64,000 bases of DNA, from assembly GCF_003001815.1 (NCBI RefSeq), contig NZ_PVMZ01000033.1, positions 25,296 to 89,295 of the forward strand, written 5' to 3'. This DNA comes from Actinoplanes italicus (GTDB lineage Bacteria > Actinomycetota > Actinomycetes > Mycobacteriales > Micromonosporaceae). A program made the translations under genes and the position numbers. The notes under the pieces are model-generated. The model ran no database searches and had not been told where the DNA came from. It saw nothing but the letters and a program-made list of their open reading frames with translations. Numbering within the stretch: position 1 is the stretch's first letter; every line of letters begins with the position of its first letter. This document shows positions 1-8,237 of the stretch, piece by piece.

Positions 1-2313
1 TGGTGGCAGAGCCAGCTCAAGGGTGCCGGCACCCTGGCCACCGACGTCGAGGCCGGCGCCACCACTGTCACGCTGAGCGCCGTAACTGGCTACCACGTCG
101 GCGGCACGATCAACGTCGACACCGGCGACGGCGGCGTCAACCTCGAGTCGCGTGTCATCACCGCGATCGGCGCGGACAGCATCACCTTCACGCCCGGCCT
201 GTCCAAGCCGCACCCGGCCGGGGCCACGGTCACCGGCTCGGGCAACAACGTCGCGGCGAGCGATGCCAGTGCCGGGGCGGCCGTCACACCCCGGTTCATC
301 GCGCGGCTCGAGATCACGTACGCCGATGGTCGGGAGACGGTGATCGTCTCGGACCGTGAGTGGCGCACCGCGCTGGGCCCGCTGATCACCGATGCCTGGT
401 ATTCGGGCTCGGACTTCGACGCCCGGCGTGAGCAGCCCGGCTGGGATCAGCCTGGTGCTGACCTGTCGGCGGCCGGGAAGCGGCGGGACGGCACGCCCAC
501 CGGGTGGATCACCGCCGGGATCGCGCCGCCGCCGAACCTCGCCACGAAGCTGGGCGGCCGCACCGCACCGCCGATCACGATCGCCGACCGGTACGAACCG
601 GTGAAGATCACCAACCCGGTGCCGGGCACGTGGGTGTTCGACTTCGGCCAGAACATCGTCGGGTTCCCACTGCTCAAGCTCACCAGCGGCGTGCCGGCCG
701 GCACGACGATCCGCATCTCACCGGCCGAATCCCTCGCGGCCGACGGCACTGTGGACCAGGCGTCACTCAAGGGTGGCGGCGGCAGCCGCGGTGTCGACCT
801 GTTCAACACCTACACAACGGCCGGGCTGCGCGGCGGGGAGACCTGGCGGCCGGACTTCAACTACTTCGGCATGCAATGGGTGCAGGTCACCGGCCTGCCT
901 CTCGACTACGTCCCGGCCAAAGACACGATCACCGGGCTGCGGGTGCAAGCCGAGACGCCGATCGCCGGCGCGGTGACCACGTCGAACGCGCGGGTCAACC
1001 GGATCCACAAGATGGCCTGGTACTCGTTCGCCGGCAACATCATGAGCGTCTTCACCGACTGCCCAGGCCGGGAGAAGCTGTCCTACCCGGCCGACTACAC
1101 GATGCCGATGGGCTCCATCCACCGCAACTTTGACCTGTCCGCCTACCTGCGCACCCACGAGCGGCACCTGGTCGAGGGGCAGTCGGTCGCGGACACCCCG
1201 ATGGCCGGCAACGTGGCGCTCAAGATCCCGGTCTACGACTGGGGCTATACCGGCCGGTTCGGCGACGAGATCAACTGGGGTAACGCGATCATTCTGGTGC
1301 CGGGCTTCCTGCGCCAGCTGTACGGCGACACCGAGACGGCGGCCCGCTACTACGAGCCGATGGTGCGGTTCGCTGACTACATCGCCCGGCAGAAGGCGGT
1401 CGGCAACATCGTCGACGCTGCCCTGGCCGACTGGGTGTCGGCCGAGCCGGTCTCCGGCCGCATCACCGGCACGTGGGGCTACTACCTGATGATCAGGGAG
1501 CTGGCCGAGCTGGCCCGCCTGACCGGACATCAGGCGGACGCTGCCAAGTACACGACCCTCGCGGGCGACATCAAGACGGCGTTCAACAACGCCTTCTGGG
1601 ACCCGGCCCGGCGCCTCTACGCGGACAACGGCGCTGTTTCCCAGTCCGCGCAGGCGCTCGCCCTGGACGCCGGTCTCGTGCCCGAGCCCGAGCGGCAGGC
1701 GGTCCTTGACGGCCTGGTGGCGATGATCTACGCGTTCCACCCGAACGGTGACGGCCCGCATTTCAGCGGCGGCACCATCGGCATGGCCCCGATCGTGCGG
1801 GCACTGTCGGCCGGCGGCCGCGACGACGTGCTCTGGGACCTGATCCAAGAGGACGAGCAGCCCAGCTACGGCTACTTCATGGAGTCCACCGTCGCCAACC
1901 CGGGCGGCATGACGACCATGGGGGAGCGGTGGAACCGCGGCGACTCCAAGAACCACATGATCCTCGCCCAGATCGAGGAGTGGTTCCACGCCGGCCTGGC
2001 CGGCATCCGCGCCGCCGAGGGCACCACCGCCTACCGTGAGCTGGTCGTCCAGCCCAAGGTCGTCGGTGACCTGACCTTCGTCAAGGGCCACTACACCACG
2101 CCGCAGGGCACCGCCCGCTCCGAGTGGAAGCGCGAGGGCAACCGGCTGCGGCTGACCGTCACCGTCCCGCCGAACACCGCCGCCCTCATCCAGGTGCCGA
2201 CGTTGGGCGGCCGGGTCACCGGTACCCCGCGCCGGGCGAAGTTCCTGCGCACGGACGGTGGCTACGCCGAATACCAGGTGCCGTCCGGCACCTATACCTT
2301 CACCACCCGATGA
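1..2313 (+). CDS. Alpha-L-rhamnosidase, GH78 family (5' truncated by window)
   Basis: The frame is open from base 1, so the start lies upstream and about 770 C-terminal residues are visible. The family hydrolyses terminal alpha-L-rhamnosyl residues from glycosides. Seen: the GH78 core motif DCPGREKLSYPADY (about nt 1058-1100), the (alpha/alpha)6-barrel motif EINWGNAIILVPGFLRQLYGD-like segment around nt 1270-1325, and a C-terminal beta domain ending in PPNTAALIQVP. The first 80 codons form a T/V/G-rich beta insert (ATTVTLSAVTGYHVGGTINV), a module also found inside other secreted actinobacterial glycosidases. A GH1 gene follows 61 bp downstream on the same strand, suggesting co-transcription for plant-glycoside use. 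The signal peptide, if any, is outside the window. Confidence 0.88.
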   Translation, partial: WWQSQLKGAGTLATDVEAGATTVTLSAVTGYHVGGTINVDTGDGGVNLESRVITAIGADSITFTPGLSKPHPAGATVTGSGNNVAASDASAGAAVTPRFIARLEITYADGRETVIVSDREWRTALGPLITDAWYSGSDFDARREQPGWDQPGADLSAAGKRRDGTPTGWITAGIAPPPNLATKLGGRTAPPITIADRYEPVKITNPVPGTWVFDFGQNIVGFPLLKLTSGVPAGTTIRISPAESLAADGTVDQASLKGGGGSRGVDLFNTYTTAGLRGGETWRPDFNYFGMQWVQVTGLPLDYVPAKDTITGLRVQAETPIAGAVTTSNARVNRIHKMAWYSFAGNIMSVFTDCPGREKLSYPADYTMPMGSIHRNFDLSAYLRTHERHLVEGQSVADTPMAGNVALKIPVYDWGYTGRFGDEINWGNAIILVPGFLRQLYGDTETAARYYEPMVRFADYIARQKAVGNIVDAALADWVSAEPVSGRITGTWGYYLMIRELAELARLTGHQADAAKYTTLAGDIKTAFNNAFWDPARRLYADNGAVSQSAQALALDAGLVPEPERQAVLDGLVAMIYAFHPNGDGPHFSGGTIGMAPIVRALSAGGRDDVLWDLIQEDEQPSYGYFMESTVANPGGMTTMGERWNRGDSKNHMILAQIEEWFHAGLAGIRAAEGTTAYRELVVQPKVVGDLTFVKGHYTTPQGTARSEWKREGNRLRLTVTVPPNTAALIQVPTLGGRVTGTPRRAKFLRTDGGYAEYQVPSGTYTFTTR

Positions 2314-2374
2314 GACCCGGCCCGGCCTCCGCACCGTCCGCGGAGGCCGGGCCGGTCACGGCGAGAGGCACCAC

Positions 2375-3589
2375 GTGGACTTCCCCGACGACTTCCTGTG
2401 GGGCAGCGCCACCTCGGCCCACCAGGTCGAGGGCGGCAACACCAACAACGACTGGTGGGACTTCGAACACGACCCCGCCTCGCTCGCGCGAGCGTCGTCC
2501 GGCGACGGCATCGACCATTTCCACCGGTACGCCGACGACTTCGCGCTCCTGGCATCGCTGGGACACAACACCCACCGGCTGTCGATCGAATGGTCCCGCA
2601 TCGAACCGGCGCCCGGCGAGTTCAGCCGCGCCGCGCTTCTGCACTACCGGCGGGTCCTGACCGCGCTGCGGGGCACCGGCATGACGGCGTTCGTCACGCT
2701 GCACCACTTCACGCTGCCTCGTTGGTTCGCCGCCCGCGGTGGCTGGCTCGCCCCCGACTCGGTCGACACCTTCGCCCGCTACTGCCGCCACGTGACCGCC
2801 GAACTCGGTGACCTCATGCCGTTCGTGTGTACCGTCAACGAACCGCAGATGGTCGCCCTGCACGGCTACCTGGAGGGCTACCACCCGCCCGGCGTCACCA
2901 ACCCGATGAAGTGGCGCCGCGTCGGCGGGGTCCTACTCGACGCCCACTTCGCCGCCGTCCGCGAAGTCCGCGCCACCAGCGACGCGCGGGTAGGGCTCGC
3001 CGTGCAGCTGCCGCTGCTGGAACCCGCCGACGCGGCCCCCGAGACCGCCGGCTTCCGGGCCATCCGGTACGAGATCGTCGACCGCCACCTCGACGAACTG
3101 ACCGGACCCGACGCCGGCGACTGGGTGGGCGTGCAGTACTACCGCAAACAATGGGTCGACCCGGCGTCGCCCACCCTGTTCGCCCCGCCACCGCCCGGCA
3201 CGCCGCTGACCCAGATGGGCTGGGCCGTCCACCCCGACGGCCTGCGCCAGATGCTGCACCGGGCTGCGAAGACCGGCCTGCCGCTGTACGTCACCGAGAA
3301 TGGCATCGCCACCACCGACGACACCGAACGCCTCGAGTACCTCACCACCCACCTGGCCGCGCTGGCCCAGGCCCGGGCCGAAGGCGTCGACGTTCGCGGG
3401 TACCTGCACTGGTCCGCGTTCGACAACTTCGAGTGGAGCGAGGGCTACCGGCCGAAGTTCGGGCTCATCGCCGTCGGTGACGACTTCTCGCGTACGCCCA
3501 AACCCAGCGCGTACGCCTTCGCCCGGCTCGCCCGCACGGGACGCCTGGACGCACTGCCCGACCCCGGCGAACGGACGCCATCGCCGTGA
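2375..3589 (+). CDS. Glycoside hydrolase family 1 (beta-glucosidase-like)
   Basis: A 404-residue cytoplasmic-looking protein with no signal peptide. GH1 enzymes are retaining beta-glycosidases. Seen: N-terminal FPDDFLWGSATSAHQVEG, acid/base Glu156 in TVNEP, nucleophile Glu308 in YVTENG, and the substrate-binding WSAFDNFEWSEGY near the C-terminus, all in the expected order. The GTG at 2375 is chosen because a GAGAGG ribosome site lies 6-10 nt upstream and the protein then starts exactly at the family N-terminus. An ATG at 2258 in the same frame lies inside the rhamnosidase gene and would add unrelated residues. The gene follows the GH78 gene closely, so the pair probably removes rhamnose and then the inner sugar of a glycoside. 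Substrate specificity cannot be read from sequence. It is slightly shorter than the usual 440-480 residues. Confidence 0.9.
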   Translation: MDFPDDFLWGSATSAHQVEGGNTNNDWWDFEHDPASLARASSGDGIDHFHRYADDFALLASLGHNTHRLSIEWSRIEPAPGEFSRAALLHYRRVLTALRGTGMTAFVTLHHFTLPRWFAARGGWLAPDSVDTFARYCRHVTAELGDLMPFVCTVNEPQMVALHGYLEGYHPPGVTNPMKWRRVGGVLLDAHFAAVREVRATSDARVGLAVQLPLLEPADAAPETAGFRAIRYEIVDRHLDELTGPDAGDWVGVQYYRKQWVDPASPTLFAPPPPGTPLTQMGWAVHPDGLRQMLHRAAKTGLPLYVTENGIATTDDTERLEYLTTHLAALAQARAEGVDVRGYLHWSAFDNFEWSEGYRPKFGLIAVGDDFSRTPKPSAYAFARLARTGRLDALPDPGERTPSP

Positions 3590-3618
3590 CGCTCCGATCG
3601 CCGGGCCGACTGGGGCTG

Positions 3619-4557
3619 TCACCCCGCCGTGGTCATCAGGGCGCGGGCCGTGGCCGGCACCAGGGGGCAGCTGCTGCGGTACTGCCGGATGCCGGACTGG
3701 TCCGCCAGCGGGCAGAGGAACTGACTGAACCGGGTGTCGTTGTCGACGAAGATCTTCAACCAGGGGATCATCGTGCGGGCCAGAGTGGTGCTCGGCTGGC
3801 CGATGTAGTTGTGGCCGGCACCGGTGATCTCGAGGTAAGCGCGCTCGGTCGTGGCCGGGTTGGTGTTGTACAGGCTGGTGAGCCGGGACGGCGGGACGAG
3901 GGTGTCGTTCTGCATCGCGTAGATCAGCGTCGGCACCCGGTCGCCGGCCAGGCTGTTCGAGGGCAGATACGGCGCGTTGCCGATGGCGGCCTTGAGGGAC
4001 GGACGCCGCAGGGCCGCGTCGAGCGCGCCGCCGCCGCCCATGGAATGTCCCGCGACAGCAAGCCTGCCCGGGTCGAGGCGGCTGCGTACCGAGCTGCGCT
4101 GCGCCAGGTAGTCCAGCGCCGCGAGCAGTTGCGTACCGCGGCTGGTGGGGCTGTCGTTGAGGTTGTTCGTTTCGATCCCGAACACGATGAAGCCCTGACT
4201 GGCCAGTCGCGGGCCGAGCCAGGCGATGCCGGGCCAGGTGCCGTTGAGGCCCGGGGAGATGGCGAGGCCGCCGAAGGTTCCCTGGCTGGTGTCGGTCGGG
4301 TAGTAGATGACACCGCCGCCGAAGCCGTTGCCGCGCGGCACGCTGACCGAAGCGGTGGCGAACGGTCCGGTCACCGCTGCCACGCTGGCGGCGGTCGGGG
4401 CAGGGCCGCGCTGGTACGGATTCGCTGCGGCAGAGGCGGGCTGCGCTGCTGTGGTGGCGACCAGGCCGGCGGCGAGGGCGATCGCGGTGAATGCTCGTCG
4501 TACGAGCGTGATCGATGGCCGCCGGTTCGCGGACGGCGTGCGGTCCTCGTCTGTCAT
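3619..4557 (-). CDS. Secreted cutinase / PET-hydrolase-type polyester hydrolase
   Basis: A 312-residue protein with an N-terminal export signal (basic start, hydrophobic stretch residues 22-38, ASAAA cleavage region). From NPYQRGPAPT onward it follows the Thermobifida cutinase/LCC/PETase family almost without gaps. Inferred catalytic triad: Ser172 (GHSMGGGG), Asp218 (MQNDTLVPP) and His249 (GAGHN). The C-terminal disulfide pair Cys282-Cys297 (FLCP...SSCP) and the VDNDTRFSQFLCP block are kept. Odd: the oxyanion-hole aromatic (Tyr60 in TfCut2, SPGYTG) is Leu104 here (SPGLNG), and the clamp Trp155 (TPWH) is Tyr197 (NAPYLP). The start has a strong GAGGAGGAG site 6 nt upstream. Convergent with the GH1 gene and divergent from the carboxylesterase. 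Natural substrates of the family are cutin and other polyesters. Confidence 0.9.
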   Translation of the reverse strand: MTDEDRTPSANRRPSITLVRRAFTAIALAAGLVATTAAQPASAAANPYQRGPAPTAASVAAVTGPFATASVSVPRGNGFGGGVIYYPTDTSQGTFGGLAISPGLNGTWPGIAWLGPRLASQGFIVFGIETNNLNDSPTSRGTQLLAALDYLAQRSSVRSRLDPGRLAVAGHSMGGGGALDAALRRPSLKAAIGNAPYLPSNSLAGDRVPTLIYAMQNDTLVPPSRLTSLYNTNPATTERAYLEITGAGHNYIGQPSTTLARTMIPWLKIFVDNDTRFSQFLCPLADQSGIRQYRSSCPLVPATARALMTTAG

Positions 4558-4635
4558 CGGGCTCCTCCTCGAGAGTGGCTGCGGCTACTCGCCAGCCGTC
4601 GGTTCGATCGCAAAACATCGATGATGCTGGATGAA

Positions 4636-4885
4636 AAACGTTATCCGCGTCAAGCGATACATCCGTACCTCATCGCTCGCCCTCCCGGGGAAGTGAATGA
4701 GGGGATATGGCTATCTGCCTGTAAATATCGACCTTGACCGCTGAGGTATCGATGTCTATGTTCGGCGTAACGCGCGAGAAACGTTGTCCGGGGACGAGCC
4801 CATACGGCGTCCGCGACAGTGGCTGCGTGCGTCAATCAATGTTCGATGACCGCCGCACCGCACCCCCGCTGGATGAAACGTTACA
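4636..4885. promoter_or_regulatory. Cluster of LacI-type AAACGTT operator half-sites
   Basis: The 374-bp divergent gap between polyester hydrolase and carboxylesterase carries three AAACGTT cores: 4636-4642, 4779-4785 and 4877-4883. The last sits in TGAAACGTTACA (4874-4885), a near-perfect palindrome. Two copies also share the longer GCTGGATGAAA context. LacI-family sugar regulators in actinobacteria bind palindromes of this sort centred on CG, so carbohydrate-responsive control of both flanking genes is inferred. No LacI gene lies in the window. No other gene is seen in 4558-4931. Confidence 0.45.
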
Positions 4886-4931
4886 AAGCACCGCGAAGAG
4901 CGATGCTCCGCCGAAAGAATGAGGTCTGATC

Positions 4932-6551
4932 ATGGACGCGCGAATGACCCGGAGAACCTTGATCGGCGGGTCGCTGTCCGTGGCCGCCGCGATGAGCATG
5001 CCGGCGGTAGCACACGCCGACGGCGGACGACGCGACGTGGCGGCCACCCGCTACGGGCAGGTGCGCGGGCGGCGCGAGGACGGCATCGTCAAGTTCCTCG
5101 GCGTCCCCTATGCGACCCCGCCACTGGGCAAGCTCCGGTTCCGGGCCCCGAAGCCACCCCGGCCGTGGTCCGGCGTGCGTGACACGGTGGACTTTCCCAA
5201 CCCAGCCTTCCAGGCCCCTGGCGGCGAGATGGGACCGAACGGCAACGGCCGGATGCCGGCACCCTCCGAGGACTGCCTCTACCTCAACATCTGGACCCCG
5301 GCAGCCGACCGCCGGCGCCGGCCGGTGATGTTCTACAACCACGGCGGCGGCTACATGATCGGCTCCGGTTCGGCCACCGGGCAGGACGGCAGCCGCCTGG
5401 CCAAGCTCTACGACGTGGTGGTCGTCGAGTCCAACCACCGGCTCGGCCTGCTCGGCTACCTGTTCCTCGACGACCTCACCCGCGCTGACTATGCCGCCAA
5501 CCAGGGCATGCTCGACATCCTTGCCGCGCTGCGCTGGACGGCCGAGAACATCGACAACTTCGGCGGCGACCCGGACAACATCATGGTGTGGGGCGAGAGC
5601 GGCGGCGGCGCCAAGACCGCTGCCGTCTACACCATGCCCGCCGCCGCGCCGCTGTTCCACAAGGCCTCGATCGAGAGTGCCGCGCCGCTGCGGTTCCCCA
5701 CCCGCGACGGCGCCACCGCCCGCGCCGAACGTACCCTTCATCTGCTCGGCCTGACCCGCGCGGACATCGCGAAGCTGCACGACATCCCCGCCGGCCGGCT
5801 CCTGGAGATCCAGCAGTCCGAAGCCGCGAACGGGGTCGCGCCGTGGGGCGACCCGGACCCGCTGCCCGGCTTCGGCGCCTTCGTCGACGGCCGCATCATC
5901 CCCCGGCACCCGTTCGCCGACGGCGCCGCTCCCTGGTCCGCCGGCAAGCCACTGATGGTCGGGACCACCCGCGACGAGACAGTGTTCTTCAGCCTCTTCG
6001 GCCCGCCCGACATCTTCCGCATCGACGACGCAGGCCTGCGCCGGGAACTGAGCCGCACCTACCAGGGTGCCGAACTCGACCGGATCATCGCCACGTTCCG
6101 CGCGTCGCGGCCCGCAGCCACCCCGGCACAGCTCTACTTCGCGATCACCACGTCGCCGATCTGGCGCGACGCCATCAAGATCGCCGAAGCCAAGGCCGCG
6201 CAGCGCCGGGCACCGGTGTACATGTACCAGCTCGCCTACCAGGACCCGACCCTGGTGCCGGGCACCGACTTCCCGCTCGGCTCACCGCACGCCGCCGACA
6301 TCCCCCTCAAATTCGCCAACACTCCCGACGACCAGCCGGCCGGCGAGCGGGCGACCGCCCGGCACATGAGCGCACTGTGGGCCGGCTTCGCCCGCGACAG
6401 CCACCCGAACGCGCCGCACGTGCCGCGCTGGCCCGCCTACACTCTGACCAGCCGCGCCACGATGTGGATCGACGCCCAATGCAAGATCGTCAACGACCCG
6501 GACCGAGCGGAACGACTTTTCTGGGGGAACCGCGAGCCGAGACGTTCCTGA
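4932..6551 (+). CDS. Type-B carboxylesterase, exported
   Basis: A 539-residue member of the carboxylesterase/para-nitrobenzyl esterase family, which hydrolyses carboxylic esters. Residues 1-30 form a Tat-like signal (TRRTLIGG, then an Ala-rich stretch ending AVAHA), so it acts outside the membrane. Seen: YGQVRGRREDGIVKFLGVPYA near the mature N-terminus, EDCLYLNIW, the oxyanion HGGGY, and the inferred triad Ser223 (GESGGG), Glu349 (TTRDE) and His453 (SPHAAD). Length is normal for the family. The start ATG has a GAATGAGG site upstream. A second ATG four codons in is possible. It is divergent from the polyester hydrolase across a shared regulatory gap with LacI-type sites, and it ends only 18 bp from the convergent hydrolase. 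Confidence 0.9.
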   Translation: MDARMTRRTLIGGSLSVAAAMSMPAVAHADGGRRDVAATRYGQVRGRREDGIVKFLGVPYATPPLGKLRFRAPKPPRPWSGVRDTVDFPNPAFQAPGGEMGPNGNGRMPAPSEDCLYLNIWTPAADRRRRPVMFYNHGGGYMIGSGSATGQDGSRLAKLYDVVVVESNHRLGLLGYLFLDDLTRADYAANQGMLDILAALRWTAENIDNFGGDPDNIMVWGESGGGAKTAAVYTMPAAAPLFHKASIESAAPLRFPTRDGATARAERTLHLLGLTRADIAKLHDIPAGRLLEIQQSEAANGVAPWGDPDPLPGFGAFVDGRIIPRHPFADGAAPWSAGKPLMVGTTRDETVFFSLFGPPDIFRIDDAGLRRELSRTYQGAELDRIIATFRASRPAATPAQLYFAITTSPIWRDAIKIAEAKAAQRRAPVYMYQLAYQDPTLVPGTDFPLGSPHAADIPLKFANTPDDQPAGERATARHMSALWAGFARDSHPNAPHVPRWPAYTLTSRATMWIDAQCKIVNDPDRAERLFWGNREPRRS

Positions 6552-6569
6552 AACAGCGCTTACGTCAGG

Positions 6570-7691
6570 TCAGGCGAGGTTCTGGGTGAAGAACTCGTCG
6601 AGCCGGTCGAAGGGGATGAGGTCCTTGCGGTCGTACAGGTCGACGTGGTCCGCGCCCGGGACGATCACGAGGTCGACGGTGCCGGGGGCCATCGCCTGGA
6701 CGTCTTCGGAGTAGTAGCGGGAGTGCGCGTCGGCGCCGGCCACCAGCAGGGCCTTGCGGGGCGCCAGCAGGTCGATGTTGGTCATCAGCGGGAAGGCGAA
6801 GAACGACATCGGCGTGGTCGCGGTCCACGCGGTGTTGGAGTTGATCGACCGCGGGTGGTAGCCGCGCTCGGTGCGGTAGTAGTCGAAGAAGCTCGCCAGG
6901 ACCGGGTCCGCGTTCGCCGGGAGGGTCTTGGGCAGGACGCGGTTGCTGGGGGCCACATTGCCGTCGGCGTCGAACGGGACCTCGTGGGAGAGCCGCGCGG
7001 AGGTGCCCTTCTCCGCGTCGATCCAGCGCTGCCGGCTGAGGTGGTCCACGACCTTCTGCCGCTGCTCACGCGAGTAGAAATCCTCATGACCGCGCGACAT
7101 ACTGCGCGACATGTCATACATCGAAGCCGTGGCGACCGCCTTGATCCGGCTGTCCGCAGCCGCCGCGGTGAGCGCCATACCACTCAGACCGCAGACGGCC
7201 TGCGCGCCGATCCGCTCGCGGTCGACGATCCGTTGCAGGCCGAGGAAGTCGACGGCGGCGCTGAAGTCCTCGGTGTAGATGTCGGGCGAGGCCACGTCGC
7301 GCACCGGGCCGCCGCTCTCCCCGGTGAAGGAGGGGTCGAAGGCGAGAGTGACGTAGCCGCGGCGGGCGAACTCGTTGGCGTAAAGACCGGAGGACTGCTC
7401 CTTGACCGCGCCGAACGGGCCGCTGAGCACCAGGGCGGGCAGCTTGCCCCGGGCGTTCTTCGGTACGTAGAGATCGCCGGCGACCGTGAGGCCGTAGCGG
7501 TTCCTGAACCGCACCGAGGTCCGCTTGACGTTCTTGTCCAGCGTGAAGGTGTAGTCGCCCTTGCCCGGGGCCCTGCCCTGCCCGGCGGGAACGGCGGCGC
7601 GGCCGGTCTCCGCACCGAAGGCGGGCAGAGCCGGGAAGGCGGCGGCCGCGCCGGTGGCGGCGATCAGTCCGAGCGCTTTGCGACGTTCCAT
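6570..7691 (-). CDS. Exported alpha/beta hydrolase (YcjY/dienelactone-hydrolase-like)
   Basis: 373 residues. The start at 7691 (MERRKALGLIAATGAAAAFPA) gives a clean export signal and has GATGAGG 9 nt upstream. Earlier in-frame starts, up to 7808, add unlikely sequence. Its closest relative in the window is the hydrolase at 26994-27953: shared blocks are R-NRYG, FGAVKEQ/HGGVKEQ, DIYTEDFSAAVDFLG, and VIVPGADHVDLYDRKDLIPFDRLDEFF with the catalytic His. The nucleophile elbow is unusual: the paralogue reads ICGSGG, this one VCGLSG, so the usual Ser column is Leu and a Ser sits one position later beside a conserved Cys. The substrate is unknown. It is convergent with the carboxylesterase. Confidence 0.82.
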   Translation of the reverse strand: MERRKALGLIAATGAAAAFPALPAFGAETGRAAVPAGQGRAPGKGDYTFTLDKNVKRTSVRFRNRYGLTVAGDLYVPKNARGKLPALVLSGPFGAVKEQSSGLYANEFARRGYVTLAFDPSFTGESGGPVRDVASPDIYTEDFSAAVDFLGLQRIVDRERIGAQAVCGLSGMALTAAAADSRIKAVATASMYDMSRSMSRGHEDFYSREQRQKVVDHLSRQRWIDAEKGTSARLSHEVPFDADGNVAPSNRVLPKTLPANADPVLASFFDYYRTERGYHPRSINSNTAWTATTPMSFFAFPLMTNIDLLAPRKALLVAGADAHSRYYSEDVQAMAPGTVDLVIVPGADHVDLYDRKDLIPFDRLDEFFTQNLA

Positions 7692-8018
7692 GGAAGTGAA
7701 CCTCATCTTTCGATTGGTGGGAACGGCGCAGACATCGGCGCCGTGTCGATTCCCTGAGTTCGCAGAGACGTTGTCCTGCAGGCTTCGTCGACCGACCGGT
7801 GCGGCCACGCACTGCTGGATGCTGTTTCTCCCGCGTGCCGGGCGGTCCGAACGCGCTGGTTCGGCTAGTCCCGGCTGCGGAGGTTCGGAGCGGCCGGTGG
7901 TGATGGCGCCTCAGCCGAACTGCCTTGTGCGCCGGCCGGGCCAACGTGTGGCCAGAAGGTCGCGTCCTCCTGACCGGTTGGCCATGCGTCGAGCGTAGGC
8001 CGTACGACACCGATGAGG

Positions 8019-8037
8019 GATTCCCTGTCGGTACACC
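8019..8037 (+). promoter_or_regulatory. Dyad operator-like site A
   Basis: Reads GATTCCCTGTCGGTACACC, the reverse-orientation form of the recurrent 19-mer GGTGTACTGACAGGGCACC with mismatches on the left arm. It is followed by GGACTTCTTCG at 8046-8056, a second box also found next to site F at 28 kb. Genes reading away to the right begin at 8137/8238. Confidence 0.5.
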
Positions 8038-8136
8038 CATTAACAAGGACTTCTTCGTCCTCGCGCGGGCACGTTGACTAGGTGCCGTGGACCTCGGTGG
8101 GGTCGCTCTCGATCGAAGGGAACGGAGCACGCCACG

Positions 8137-8205
8137 ATGCTTCAGGTTGTCCCGTACAAGCCCATGGACCAGCGCATCGCCACCAAGGTCCTTCTCGCCT
8201 TCTGA
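8137..8205 (+). CDS. 22-residue ORF, leader peptide or gene remnant
   Basis: ATG at 8137 with GGAG ten bases upstream encodes MLQVVPYKPMDQRIATKVLL plus two more residues, then TGA, 32 bp before the lipoprotein gene. It sits about 100 bp after site A. It could be a leader peptide or the first codons of a deleted enzyme gene. I do not recognise the peptide. Confidence 0.25.
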   Translation: MLQVVPYKPMDQRIATKVLLAF

Positions 8206-8237
8206 CGTGATGCCCTAACCCGATACGGGGAGATGCC

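Larger units (their letters stand above)
7692..8236. other. 545-bp gap with one operator-like site and a 22-codon ORF
   Basis: No convincing full gene. The gap holds the upstream region of the exported hydrolase, a dyad site (8019-8037), and a short possible coding remnant (8137-8205). An AGACGTTGTCC word near 7766 resembles the LacI-type sites at 4.8 kb but is alone. Confidence 0.5.

Noticed and set aside
763..2334. A 523-codon minus ORF
   Set aside because: Antisense to the rhamnosidase with no recognisable motif.
2933..4618. A 561-codon minus ORF spanning two genes
   Set aside because: Runs antisense to GH1 and in a wrong frame of the polyester hydrolase, whose proper frame has a signal peptide and full catalytic motifs.
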